Shown here piece after piece: positions 17,661-26,312 of a DNA stretch of 64,000 nt; positions within the stretch are counted from its first letter, which is position 1, and each line of letters begins with the position of its first letter. The translations under genes and the position numbers were made by a program. The notes below the pieces were generated by a model, which saw only the letters and a list, made by a program, of their open reading frames with translations, was not told the DNA's origin and ran no database searches. The DNA comes from Rhodoferax sp. BAB1 (GTDB lineage Bacteria > Pseudomonadota > Gammaproteobacteria > Burkholderiales > Burkholderiaceae_C): contig NZ_CP054424.1 in NCBI RefSeq assembly GCF_013334205.1, positions 144,001 to 208,000 on the forward strand. Direction: 5' to 3'.

Positions 17661-18629
17661 CTAGCGGCGGCGGAAGCGGCTGCGCAGCTGCAGCAGCGGG
17701 TCGCCGTCGCCGAGGTAAGCCGGTGCCACGGCGGCCGGGCCGGTGGGCGTGATGCCCAGCGCGGCGAAGCCGGGCACGCGGCCGGTGGCCACGTTGTCGA
17801 CTTTCATCGAATCGAGATTGTCGCGGCTCATCAGGGGCTGGCCCGGGGTCAGTTCCATCAAGAGCGCCTGCAGCCGGCCGATGGCCATGGGCAGGGGGAT
17901 CACCGGGCGGCCGCGGCCGCGGCGGATGCCGGCGGCGCGCCCGGCCAGCTGCACCAGTTCCTTGAGCGTGTAGACGCCGGGCCCGCAGAGCTCATAGGTC
18001 AACCCGACGGTGCGTGTGTCCTGCAGGCAGTGCACGACCGCTTGCGCCACATCTTCGACCCAGGCCGGCTGGAAGCGGGTGCCGGCAGCGGCCAGGGGCA
18101 TCACGGGGAAGATGCGTTGCAGTGCGGCGAAGAGATTGAGGAAGCGGTCGTCGGCACCGAAGATCACGCTGGGGCGCAGCACGGTGAGTTGCAGGCCCTG
18201 GGCTGCGGCGGACCGCAGTGCGGCTTCGCCGCGCGACTTGCTGCGCAGGTAGCGCGAGGGCGCGGTGTCGGCGGCGGCCGGCTCGGCCCCCAGGGCGCCG
18301 ATGTGCACCAGGCGCTTGACGCCCATGGCCAGGCAGGCGCGTGCCAGTTTCTCCGGCAGTTCGACATGGTTGCGCTGGAAGGCGGCTTCGTTGCCGTGCA
18401 GGATGGCCACCAGGTTGATGACGGCGTCATGGCCGACGAGCAGCCGGCGCAGTGTGGCCTCGTCGTGCACATCGGCTTCGAGCACCGTGAGGCGCGGCAG
18501 GTGTTGCACCGCGCTGGCGTTGGCCGCGCGGCGCGTGGGCACAGTCATGGGCCAGTGCAGGCGCGCCAGGTGCTCGCAGATGTGGCGGCCGACGAAACCC
18601 GTACCGCCCAGCAGGAGCACACGCTTCAT
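17661..18629 (-). CDS. NAD(P)-binding epimerase-like protein, NDUFA9 group
   Basis: 322 aa from ATG 18629. An extended SDR fold with LLLGGTGFVGRHICEHL at the N-terminus, HIGALGAEPAA, YLRSKSRGEAALR and LRPSVIFGADDRFLNLFA, the pattern of the complex I NDUFA9-like atypical SDRs. These bind NADPH, often without clear catalysis; a role in quinone or complex I assembly is only inferred. The start overlaps the stop of a 41-codon frame by ATGA, and that frame overlaps the transglycosylase gene upstream. Confidence 0.82.
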   Translation of the reverse strand: MKRVLLLGGTGFVGRHICEHLARLHWPMTVPTRRAANASAVQHLPRLTVLEADVHDEATLRRLLVGHDAVINLVAILHGNEAAFQRNHVELPEKLARACLAMGVKRLVHIGALGAEPAAADTAPSRYLRSKSRGEAALRSAAAQGLQLTVLRPSVIFGADDRFLNLFAALQRIFPVMPLAAAGTRFQPAWVEDVAQAVVHCLQDTRTVGLTYELCGPGVYTLKELVQLAGRAAGIRRGRGRPVIPLPMAIGRLQALLMELTPGQPLMSRDNLDSMKVDNVATGRVPGFAALGITPTGPAAVAPAYLGDGDPLLQLRSRFRRR

Positions 18630-18751
18630 TCGGAAATCCTCCGCGCCATGCGCTGCGGAATGAGCCCTTCGGAGCGGCCGTGCGCGAGCATGTGGACCTT
18701 GCGCGCTGTGCGCTCCAGGATGAGCCCTTCGGGGCGGCCGTGCGGGCTCAT
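18626..18751 (-). other. 41-codon frame with an internal duplication, between two ATGA overlaps
   Basis: ATG at 18751 overlaps the stop of the transglycosylase gene, and the TGA at 18626-18628 overlaps the ATG of the NDUFA9-like gene. The DNA is a tandem repeat: two copies of about 40 bases sharing GAGCCCTTCGGRGCGGCCGTGCG. The peptide therefore repeats HGRPEGLI / HGRSEGLI and is very basic. It could be a coupling peptide, or a non-coding repeat that happens to stay open. No family is recognised. Confidence 0.4.
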
Positions 18752-20748
18752 GGCAACTCTTCGGCGGGTTCGGGTTTGTCCACGCCCAGCGGGCCGACAA
18801 AACCCAGGCGGGCCTTGAGTGACTGGGGCTCGCCGCTGAGCACGGCGGCGTAATTCACCGTGTTGGACAGCACTTTCTTGACGTAGTCACGCGTTTCGCC
18901 GAAGGGGATGTTCTCGGCCCAGATGGCGGCTTCGAGCACCGGGTCGCCCGCCTGGCCGCGCCAGACCTTGGAGCGGCTGGGGCCGGCGTTGTAGGCCGCT
19001 GCGGCCAGGGGCATGGAGCCGTCGAAGGCCTCCAGTACCAGCTTGAGGTAACCCGTGCCGATGGCGATGTTGGTGTCGCGTTCGGTGATCTGCCTGGGCT
19101 TGAAGTTGTTCATGCCGATGCGCCGCGCCGTCCAGCGTGCCGTGGCGGGCATGACCTGCATGAGGCCGGCCGCGCCCACACCGGACTTGGCTTCCAGGAT
19201 GAAACGGCTTTCCTGGCGGATCAGGCCGTAGACGAAGGCCGGCTCCAGGCCCGTGAGTTCGGCGCGCTGCTGCACCTCCTGGCGGAAGGGGGTGGGGAAA
19301 CGCTGCGTGTAATCCATGATCGAGCGGGTGCGTTCGCTGGCGTTGATGCAGCGGTCCCACACCTGCTGCTCGCAGGCCAGGGCGGCCGCGGCCAGCAGTT
19401 CGCGGTCGCTCATGCCGCCGCGCTGGTGCAGGTTGGTGCTGTAGTTCCACTCGCGCACGCCCTCCGAGCGCAGGCCGATGCTGATGGCGTGCAGTGCGCG
19501 CTGCAGGCCTTCGTTGTCGCGTGCGGCCTGCAACTCCTCTTCGCTCAGCGCGGCCGGGGCGGCGGGCGCGCTGATGCGCTGGCCCAGTTCCTCCATGGCC
19601 AGCTGCTCGTAGAAACCGCGCGGCGAGGCGATGGACTGCAGCAGGGTGCGGGAGCGCAACTCGGCATTGGGGGCCTGCAGGGCCAGCAGGGCGCGGGCGC
19701 GCCAGTAGATCCAGGTCGAGTCGCGCAGCTGCGTTTCGCTCAGTGCGGCAATGCCATCGTGCACCTGTTGCCAGTCGTTGGCGCGCAGCGCGGCGCGCAC
19801 TTTCCAGACCAGGTGGTCGCTGTGCATGTGGCGATCTTCGCCCTGCGCGTAGTAGCCCAGGGCCTTGTCCGAGAGGGTGCGCGCGGCGCGCTTGCCGATC
19901 ACGCCCCACACCCAGCTGCGTTCTTCCTGCGTGAGCTGGGCGCGCCAGCGCAGCTTGTTGACCTCTTCGGCGGCGGCTTCCGGGTCGCTGGAGGCCAGGC
20001 GGATCATGGCCAGGGTGACCCATTCGCGGGTCTTGGGACGGAAGGCGGTGAGCTTTTCGTCCAGGTAGCGCTTGGGATTGGCGTACAGCGTGTTGAGGCC
20101 GTTCGCCCAGTCCGGGTTGAGCAGGCCGATGGCCTGCTGGGCGATGCGCGGCTTGTCGAACTCGAAACCCAGGCGGGCGCGGCGCCAGGCCACCATGGGG
20201 TCCAGCTTCTCGTCCTTGATCAGGCGTTCGGCTGCGGCGGCGCAGCCCTCATCCGGGTCGCGCTGGGCCAGCCAGAGCTCCTGCACCTGGGCGGCCACGT
20301 CTTCGTTCTGGGTGCTGTAGGCCGCATGCAGGGCATGGCAGCGGACTTCCGCGTCGTCGCCCATGCGGTAGCGGGGCAGCTCGGCCGTGAAGCGGGCCCA
20401 GTCGCGCTGCTTGCCCAGCTGCAGCAGCCAGTCGTTGCGCAGGCGGTCTTCCGCGTAGGTGCCGGCATAACGGCCCAGGAAGGCCTCGATCTCGGCCGGT
20501 TTGGCGTTTTCCAGGCGGGCGCTGAGCTCCCAGTAGGCGGCCCAGGACTCCAGCACATGGCCTTGGACCTGGGGCAGGAGCGCGGCCAGCCGCTTCTGGT
20601 CGAGTTTCTTGTAGGCTTCGGCCATGTCGGTGATCAGGGCATCCTGGGAGGGCTTGGCACGTGCCTTGGCCTTGGCCGGTGCGCCCGTGGCGGGCAGGGC
20701 CAGACCCAGGGTCAAGGCGATAGCTGTCAGAATGACTTGAAACTGCAT
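18748..20748 (-). CDS. slt: Soluble lytic murein transglycosylase
   Basis: 666 aa periplasmic enzyme that cleaves the MurNAc-GlcNAc bond of peptidoglycan. A signal peptide (cut near LPATGAPAK) precedes a long alpha-superhelical domain of about 450 residues. The catalytic domain is at the C-terminus: IRQESRF with catalytic Glu at residue 513, then GVGAAGLMQVMPATAR and AAAAYNAGPSR. This is the Slt70 layout. It is divergent from the cyclo-ligase gene with nine bases between start codons. Confidence 0.93.
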   Translation of the reverse strand: MQFQVILTAIALTLGLALPATGAPAKAKARAKPSQDALITDMAEAYKKLDQKRLAALLPQVQGHVLESWAAYWELSARLENAKPAEIEAFLGRYAGTYAEDRLRNDWLLQLGKQRDWARFTAELPRYRMGDDAEVRCHALHAAYSTQNEDVAAQVQELWLAQRDPDEGCAAAAERLIKDEKLDPMVAWRRARLGFEFDKPRIAQQAIGLLNPDWANGLNTLYANPKRYLDEKLTAFRPKTREWVTLAMIRLASSDPEAAAEEVNKLRWRAQLTQEERSWVWGVIGKRAARTLSDKALGYYAQGEDRHMHSDHLVWKVRAALRANDWQQVHDGIAALSETQLRDSTWIYWRARALLALQAPNAELRSRTLLQSIASPRGFYEQLAMEELGQRISAPAAPAALSEEELQAARDNEGLQRALHAISIGLRSEGVREWNYSTNLHQRGGMSDRELLAAAALACEQQVWDRCINASERTRSIMDYTQRFPTPFRQEVQQRAELTGLEPAFVYGLIRQESRFILEAKSGVGAAGLMQVMPATARWTARRIGMNNFKPRQITERDTNIAIGTGYLKLVLEAFDGSMPLAAAAYNAGPSRSKVWRGQAGDPVLEAAIWAENIPFGETRDYVKKVLSNTVNYAAVLSGEPQSLKARLGFVGPLGVDKPEPAEELP

Positions 20749-20757
20749 GTGGAAATT

Positions 20758-21369
20758 ATGGACACATCCGAGGCAAAAAGGGCGCTAGAGAAGAAAAACC
20801 TGCGCCAGCGGCTCATTACTGAACGCCTGAACCTGCCCGATCGCCTACAGCGTGCGGCACTTTTGCAACAAGTCATGCGCATCTGGTTGGTGGGCCGGCC
20901 GGACGCCGTGATCGGCGCCTACTGGCCGATCAAGGGCGAATTCGATCCCCTGCCGGCCCTGCATCGCTGGAAAGAGGACGGCGAACTGCTGGATCAGCCG
21001 CAACCACGGCGCATCGGCCTGCCCGTGATCGACAAGGTACACAAGACCCTGACCTTCCACGCCTGGTACCCCGGCTGTCCGATGGAGGAAGACGCCTACG
21101 GCATTCCGAAGCCGAAGGACACCGAAGTCATCGTGCCCACCCTGCTCTTCGTGCCCTGCGTGGGCTATGGGGCGGGCGGCTACCGCCTGGGTTACGGCGG
21201 CGGTTTCTACGACCGCACCCTGGCCACGCTGCAACCCAAGCCCTACACCGTGGGCCTGGGCTTCACCCAGGGTTACCTCGACGATTTCGAGCCCGAGCCG
21301 CATGACATACCGCTGGAGGCCATCCTCAACGACAACGGCGTGGTGTGGCCGGTGGGCGGCATGGGTTGA
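20758..21369 (+). CDS. 5-formyltetrahydrofolate cyclo-ligase
   Basis: 203 aa from ATG 20758. It converts 5-formyl-THF to 5,10-methenyl-THF with ATP. Visible are KKNLRQRLITERLNL at the N-terminus, IGAYWPIKGEFDP, and the signature VPCVGYGAGGYRLGYGGGFYDRTL near the C-terminus. A much longer open frame runs upstream but is antisense to slt. Upstream GTG codons nine bases earlier would abut the slt start. Folate recycling fits other folate genes in the window but they are not linked. Confidence 0.93.
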   Translation: MDTSEAKRALEKKNLRQRLITERLNLPDRLQRAALLQQVMRIWLVGRPDAVIGAYWPIKGEFDPLPALHRWKEDGELLDQPQPRRIGLPVIDKVHKTLTFHAWYPGCPMEEDAYGIPKPKDTEVIVPTLLFVPCVGYGAGGYRLGYGGGFYDRTLATLQPKPYTVGLGFTQGYLDDFEPEPHDIPLEAILNDNGVVWPVGGMG

Positions 21370-21443
21370 TTACGGTATCCGTAAGCAATTTCACCTAAGT
21401 AAAATCGGCGCTTTCGCCTCGCGGCGTGTCCCCCGGAGTTCCC

Positions 21444-22433
21444 ATGAGCAAAGCCTTTGCCTCGCAAGCCGACCTGACCGACAAGAAAACCACCTTCGAA
21501 CAGCTCAGCAAACATTGCTGGGCCTACACCACCGAGGGGGATCCGAACTCGGGTGTCATCATCGGTGAGCGTTTCATCATGGTCAGCGACGCCACGGCCA
21601 CGCCGGCCATGGCGCGCGACCTGATCGCCAAGATCCGCACGGTGAGCGACCTGCCCATCAAGTACGTGCTGCTGACCCACTACCACGCGGTGCGTGTGCT
21701 GGGCGCCTACGCCTACGCCGCCGAAGGCGCCACCGAGATCATTGCCAGCCAGGGCACGCTGGAGCTGATCCGTGAGCGCGGCGCGCAGGACATGAAAAGC
21801 GAGATGGAGCGTTTCCCGCGCCTGTTCCGCAACGCCGAGACCGTGCCCGGCCTGACCTGGCCCACCATGGTCATCGGCGGCGGCAACCCGGTGAAGGGCG
21901 AGGTGCCGGGCAAGCTGTCCATCAACCTGGGCGGCGTGGTGGTGCAGATCTGGAGCCCCGGCCCCGGCCACACCCGCGGCGACACCATCGCCTGGGTGGA
22001 AGAGGAAAAAGTGCTGTACTCGGGCGACCTGGTCGAGTACGAGGCCGGCGTCTACACGGGTGACGCCCAACTGGCCGAATGGCCGGCCACGCTGGAAGCC
22101 CTGCGTGCCCTCAAGGCCGACTACCTGGTGCCCGGCCGCGGCGAGGCCATGAAGGGCAATGCCAACGTCAACAAGGCGCTGGATTACACGAAACGCTGGG
22201 TCCAGACGCTGTTCCAGGCAGGCAAGGAAGCCGTGGCACAGGGCCTGGACCTGAAGGCCGCCATGGCGCACGCGCGCAAGAGCATGGACCCGGTGTTCGG
22301 CCACGTCTTCATCTACGAACACTGCCTGCCCTTCGACGTGAGCCGTGCCTTTGACGAGGCCAGCGGCATCAAGAACCCGCGCATCTGGACGGCCGAGCGC
22401 GACAAGGCGATGTGGGAGGCGCTGCAGGGCTGA
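21444..22433 (+). CDS. Metallo-beta-lactamase-fold hydrolase with altered metal motif
   Basis: 329 aa from ATG 21444 (GGAG seven bases upstream). The MBL fold is clear: SGVIIGERFIMVSDATATPA, LLTHYHAVRVLGA, SPGPGHTRGDTIAWVEEEKVLYSGDLV and YLVPGRGEAM. The usual HxHxDH is read as HYHAVR, so the Asp and third His of metal site 2 are missing while the first two His remain. A C-terminal helical extension of about 100 aa is present. The substrate is unknown. It may be a mono-metal enzyme or use a different residue. Confidence 0.8.
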   Translation: MSKAFASQADLTDKKTTFEQLSKHCWAYTTEGDPNSGVIIGERFIMVSDATATPAMARDLIAKIRTVSDLPIKYVLLTHYHAVRVLGAYAYAAEGATEIIASQGTLELIRERGAQDMKSEMERFPRLFRNAETVPGLTWPTMVIGGGNPVKGEVPGKLSINLGGVVVQIWSPGPGHTRGDTIAWVEEEKVLYSGDLVEYEAGVYTGDAQLAEWPATLEALRALKADYLVPGRGEAMKGNANVNKALDYTKRWVQTLFQAGKEAVAQGLDLKAAMAHARKSMDPVFGHVFIYEHCLPFDVSRAFDEASGIKNPRIWTAERDKAMWEALQG

Positions 22434-22575
22434 GAACTTGTGAATAAATCTACTGCGCAACCCGATCGCGGCGTTGGGCGGTGCTCGCCATCCTCACGTA
22501 CCTGAAGTACGTTCCGGTGGCTGCGCTCCGTCCGCCTTGCGCTCGGGCCGCTCGCTACGATTTCTTCACAAGTTC
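22434..22575. repeat. Long imperfect palindrome (about 140 bp)
   Basis: The arms 22434-22450 and 22559-22575 are inverted copies matching at 16 of 17 positions. A central hairpin ACGTAC/GTACGT lies at 22496-22512, and GGCG/CGCC-rich steps lie between. It begins at the stop codon of the metallo-hydrolase gene and ends just before the stop of the convergent DUF3617-like gene. It shares layout and a TGCTCGCC core with 14517-14677. It may serve as a bidirectional terminator. Confidence 0.75.
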
Positions 22576-22590
22576 GGAGCCACCAGCCTT

Positions 22591-23190
22591 TTATTGGCAG
22601 GACGCCGCCAGGCCCTTCATCTGCTGCTCGCAGGCTGCGCGCGAGGTCTCGGGCAGCCTGGCGCAGCCGGCCAGCATCTTGGCCGGGTCCATCTGCTTGC
22701 ACATGGGGCTGTTCTTGTCGAACTGCATCATGGACTCGCCCTTGCAGGCGCCGGCGTGGGTGTAGCGGACCTTGAAGCTGCGCTGCTTGCCGTCCTTGCT
22801 GACGGTGCTGTCCATCAGGTAGCTCTTCTCGCTCTCGCGGGTCATGAGCATGCGCGAACTCCCGCCGTCCTTGCAACTGACCTCGATCTCGGCCTGGCTG
22901 TCGGTGTTGCGCAGGACCTTGGGCGTGCACCTGGGGTCTTCGGCGGGTGTGTTCTTGGACATCTGCCTGGCCACGTCCATGCACAGACCGGTCTGGCCCA
23001 TGGCCGCTGCACCGCGGGCCATCTGCGGGTCGTCGCTGGAGATCAGTTCCATGCGCCACAGGCCCTGGCCCATGGGGGCGGACTTGAACAGCTTGAGTTC
23101 GGACAGTGGCGCGGCCGCCTGGCCCGTGCCGGCCAGCAACAGGGCGGCCAGCAGGCCGAGGCGCAGAAGCTTGTGTGTGCAGGGGCGCAT
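22591..23190 (-). CDS. DUF3617-like exported protein
   Basis: 199 aa from ATG 23190. A signal peptide (LRLGLLAALLLAGTGQA) is followed by GLWRMELIS, then cysteine-containing TGLCMDV, DPRCTPKV, IEVSCKDG and YTHAGACKGES, the pattern of DUF3617 proteins. The Cys pairs suggest disulfides in the periplasm. The C-terminal 40 residues add four more Cys. Function is unknown. A longer start upstream lacks a signal-peptide context. Confidence 0.7.
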   Translation of the reverse strand: MRPCTHKLLRLGLLAALLLAGTGQAAAPLSELKLFKSAPMGQGLWRMELISSDDPQMARGAAAMGQTGLCMDVARQMSKNTPAEDPRCTPKVLRNTDSQAEIEVSCKDGGSSRMLMTRESEKSYLMDSTVSKDGKQRSFKVRYTHAGACKGESMMQFDKNSPMCKQMDPAKMLAGCARLPETSRAACEQQMKGLAASCQ

Positions 23191-23254
23191 GACGGATCCT
23201 CCTTGGGGGTGGGCGTCGCCCATTCTCGCAGAGGGCCCGGGCACAGCCAGCGTT

Positions 23255-24133
23255 TCAGCGCCAGGCGATCAGGGCCTGCAGATCGGCCTCGTAGCCCCGT
23301 AGCTTCTCGCCCAGCCGGCGCCGCTGCGCCTCGCTGGCGCTGTTGTGCAGGGCCGCGATGCTCTGGCAGCCCTCCTGCAGCATGCGCTCGAACTGGGCGC
23401 GCGCTGCTGGCTCGGGCGGTGTCAGGCTGCGTTGCACCAAGGCCAGCATCTCGGCCTTGACGTGCGCCGGCCGCTCGCCGTTGCGGTGTTCCTGCAGCAC
23501 CTGCAGCATGTCCTGCTGGCGGCGCAGGCGCTCGGCCCAGGCCAGGCGGGCATCGAAGCTGGAGGCCGTGAGGCGCTGGCGCAGCAGGGTCTTCTGGGCC
23601 TCGCTCAGGCTGCCATAGAAATCTTCGTAGCGCTCGACGGTGCGTTCCAGGCGGCGCTCCAGCAGTTCGGCGGGGCTGCCGTCCAGCCACTCCTCGCGCC
23701 ATTTCTGGTTGTGTTTCTCGAACTGCCGGGCCAGGTGGCGCAACTGCTCGGGCTGCACGCTGGGTGCCAGCCGGGCCAGGCCGTCGGCGCTCTGCTCGCC
23801 CAGGTGCTGCAGGTGCACGCGGACCTGGGCCAGGTGGCTGCAGACCTGCTCGGGCGTGACCGTGGCCCCGGCCTGCTGCTGCAGGCGGCCCAGCCATTCG
23901 GCATAGGCTGGCAGTTCCTGGCGGCGATGCCAGGCGTGCAGCGCGTCCAGACTCTCGCGCACCGGGCGGGCCTGGGCATCCTCGAAGTCGATGTAACCGT
24001 CCAGCCACCAGTAGAGCAGGGTGGGGGCATTGTTGTAGCCGGTCTGCACGGCGCTGCAGCCGGCCAGCAGGACCAGCAGCAGCGCGCTGATAATGCGGGG
24101 CAGGAAACTCAACATCACGGTAGGCAGGCGCAT
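23255..24133 (-). CDS. DUF6279-like lipoprotein
   Basis: About 292 aa. The N-terminus (MRLPTVMLSFLPRII, then LLLVLLAGCSAVQTGYNNA) is a lipoprotein signal with lipobox LAGC, followed by LLYWWLDGYIDF, typical of DUF6279. The rest is helical with many Arg/Gln/Leu, including LAWAERLRRQQ. Starts at 24133 and 24115 are both possible; the first overlaps the divergent glmU ATG (CATG). Function is unknown, probably an outer-membrane-anchored periplasmic protein. Confidence 0.72.
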   Translation of the reverse strand: MRLPTVMLSFLPRIISALLLVLLAGCSAVQTGYNNAPTLLYWWLDGYIDFEDAQARPVRESLDALHAWHRRQELPAYAEWLGRLQQQAGATVTPEQVCSHLAQVRVHLQHLGEQSADGLARLAPSVQPEQLRHLARQFEKHNQKWREEWLDGSPAELLERRLERTVERYEDFYGSLSEAQKTLLRQRLTASSFDARLAWAERLRRQQDMLQVLQEHRNGERPAHVKAEMLALVQRSLTPPEPAARAQFERMLQEGCQSIAALHNSASEAQRRRLGEKLRGYEADLQALIAWR

Positions 24134-25544
24134 GAAGCAGAACGGACAGGCAGTGGATGTGGTCATCATGGCGGCGGGCAAGGGCACGCGCATGAAAAGC
24201 CGCTTGCCCAAAGTGTTGCACCGATTGGCCGGTCGTGCATTGTTGCAGCATGTGGTGGACACTGCCGTGGGGTTGAATGCCCGGCGCGTGGTGGTCATCA
24301 CGGGCCATGGCGCGGCCGAAGTCGAAGCCGGCGTGCGCCGCCCCGGTGAGGGGCCGGGTTTGCAGTTCGTGCGCCAGGAGCCACAGCTGGGCACCGGCCA
24401 CGCCGTGCAGCAGGCCGTACCGGCCCTGCCGGACGACGGCATCGTGGTGGTGCTTTCGGGCGACGTGCCGCTGACGGAAGGCACCACCCTGCGCGCGCTG
24501 ATCGCGGCCTGCGGCGGCGACAAGCTGGCCCTGCTGACCATCGCCTTCGACGACCCGACGGGCTACGGCCGCATCGTGCGTTCTACGGGGGGCGAGGTAC
24601 GGGCCATCGTGGAGCACAAGGACGCCAGCGAGGCCCAGCGCACCATCCAGGAAATCTACAGCGGCATCATGGCCGTGCCGGCCCGGCTGCTCAAGCCCTG
24701 GCTGGGCCAGCTGGACAACAAAAACGCCCAGGGCGAGTACTACCTGACCGACGTGGTGAAGTTCGCGGTGGCGCAGGGTGTGCCCGTGGTGGCGCACAAG
24801 ATCAGCGATGCGCTGCAGGTGGCCGGCATCAACAGCCCGGTGCAGCTGGCCGAACTGGAGCGTGCGCACCAGCAGCGCGTGGCGCGCGGCCTCATGGAGC
24901 AGGGTGTGCGCCTGGCCGACCCGGCGCGGTTTGATGTGCGCGGTGAACTGCTGTGCGGGCAGGACGTGGAGATCGACATCAACTGCATCTTCGCCGGTCG
25001 GGTGGAGCTGGGCGAGGGCGTGAAGGTCGGCGCGCATTGCACGATCAGCAACGCGCGCATCGCTGCCGGCGCGGTGATCCACCCCTATACCCACATCGAA
25101 GGCGGTGCCAGCGACAAGGATTGCATCGAGGTCGGTGCCGGCGCCCTGATCGGTCCTTATGCCCGCCTGCGCCCCGGCGCCAAGCTGGGCGAGGAAGTGC
25201 ACATCGGCAACTTCGTCGAGATCAAGGCCTCGACCCTGGCCAGGGGCGCCAAGGCCAACCACCTGGCCTACATCGGTGACTCGAAGGTGGGCGAGCGCGT
25301 GAACTACGGCGCTGGCAGCATCACCGCCAATTACGACGGCGCCAACAAGCACACCACGGTGATCGAGGCCGACGTGCACATCGGCAGCAATTGCGTGCTG
25401 ATCGCCCCCGTCACCATCGGTGCCGGCGGCACCGTGGGCGGCGGCTCCACCATCACCAAGGACACGGCGCCCGGCGCGCTGACGGTGGCGCGCGCCAAGC
25501 AGGTCAGCCTGAGCAACTGGAAGCGGCCCGAGAAGAGAAAATGA
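24132..25544 (+). CDS. glmU: Bifunctional UDP-GlcNAc pyrophosphorylase / GlcN-1-P acetyltransferase
   Basis: 470 aa. It makes UDP-GlcNAc from glucosamine-1-phosphate for cell wall and LPS. The N-terminal uridylyltransferase has VVIMAAGKGTRMKSRLPKVL and PQLGTGHAVQQA. The C-terminal left-handed beta-helix has hexapeptide repeats (IGPYARLRPGAKLGEEVHIG, NYGAGSITANYDG). ATG 24132 is chosen because the first 13 codons of the longer frame have no homology. A kinase gene overlaps the 3' end, and glmS, the first step of this pathway, lies 1.4 kb downstream. Confidence 0.97.
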   Translation: MKQNGQAVDVVIMAAGKGTRMKSRLPKVLHRLAGRALLQHVVDTAVGLNARRVVVITGHGAAEVEAGVRRPGEGPGLQFVRQEPQLGTGHAVQQAVPALPDDGIVVVLSGDVPLTEGTTLRALIAACGGDKLALLTIAFDDPTGYGRIVRSTGGEVRAIVEHKDASEAQRTIQEIYSGIMAVPARLLKPWLGQLDNKNAQGEYYLTDVVKFAVAQGVPVVAHKISDALQVAGINSPVQLAELERAHQQRVARGLMEQGVRLADPARFDVRGELLCGQDVEIDINCIFAGRVELGEGVKVGAHCTISNARIAAGAVIHPYTHIEGGASDKDCIEVGAGALIGPYARLRPGAKLGEEVHIGNFVEIKASTLARGAKANHLAYIGDSKVGERVNYGAGSITANYDGANKHTTVIEADVHIGSNCVLIAPVTIGAGGTVGGGSTITKDTAPGALTVARAKQVSLSNWKRPEKRK

Positions 25545-26299
25545 GCGAGAGCGAACCCGCGCCCGAGCAGGAGATCGCGCGGCTGCAAGCCGAGTTGCAC
25601 GACGCGCGCGCCGCACTCGGCGACTTCGCCTACGCGGTATCGCATGACCTGCGCGCCAGCCTGCGCCACATCATGTCCTACGCCGCCCTGCTGCGCGAGG
25701 AAGCCGGCCCCGTGCTGCCGGGGGAAGCGCTGAGCTACCTGGAGACGGTCCACGGCGCGGCCCGCACACTGGGCCAGCAGATCGACGGCCTGATGAGCTG
25801 GTCACAGCTGGACCGGGTCGAGCTGCAGGTGCGGGAATGGGAGGCCGGCACCCTGGTGGCCGAGGCGCAGGCTCAGCTGGCCGAGCTGTGTGCCGGCCGC
25901 CAGATCGAATGGCAGGTGCAGGAGGGTTTGCCCGTGCTCATCGGGGACGGCGCGCTGCTGCGCCAGCTGCTGGTGCACCTGCTGTCCAACGCGCTCAAGT
26001 TCACGCGCCCACGCGAGACCGCGGTGATCGGGATCGGTGCCGAAGTGACGCCTGAGGGCCTGGCCACGCTCCATGTGCGCGACAACGGCGTGGGCTTCGA
26101 CCCGGTGCGCCAGTTCAAGCTCTTCCACGTCTTCCAGCGCCTGCACGGGGCCAGCCAGTTCGAAGGCCTGGGCCTGGGGCTGGCGCTCGCGCGCAAGATC
26201 GTCGAGCGCCATGGCGGCAGCATTCACGCCGAAGGCGCGCTGGAGGGGGGCTGCACCGTCAGCTTCACGCTGCCCTGTGCCATGGGCACGCCCGTCTGA
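25541..26299 (+). CDS. Sensor-less histidine kinase (phytochrome-type HisKA/HATPase)
   Basis: 252 aa cytoplasmic protein without transmembrane segments or a recognised input domain. A short coiled N-terminus leads to the H box FAYAVSHDLRASLRHI (His at about 36), then HLLSNALKFTRP (N box), VRDNGVGFDP (G1), FKLFHVFQRLH (F) and GLGLGLALARKI (G2). It resembles the C-terminal kinase of phytochromes. Its ATG overlaps the glmU stop (ATGA). No response regulator is adjacent, so the partner is unknown. Confidence 0.82.
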   Translation: MSESEPAPEQEIARLQAELHDARAALGDFAYAVSHDLRASLRHIMSYAALLREEAGPVLPGEALSYLETVHGAARTLGQQIDGLMSWSQLDRVELQVREWEAGTLVAEAQAQLAELCAGRQIEWQVQEGLPVLIGDGALLRQLLVHLLSNALKFTRPRETAVIGIGAEVTPEGLATLHVRDNGVGFDPVRQFKLFHVFQRLHGASQFEGLGLGLALARKIVERHGGSIHAEGALEGGCTVSFTLPCAMGTPV

Positions 26300-26312
26300 G
26301 CTGAGAGAGTTC

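Noticed and set aside
19426..20757. Long upstream extension of the cyclo-ligase frame
   Set aside because: It lies antisense to the transglycosylase gene and has no domain; the enzyme starts at 20758.
23043..25616. 857-codon minus-strand frame
   Set aside because: It is His/Gln/Ala-rich antisense sequence over glmU and the lipoprotein gene.
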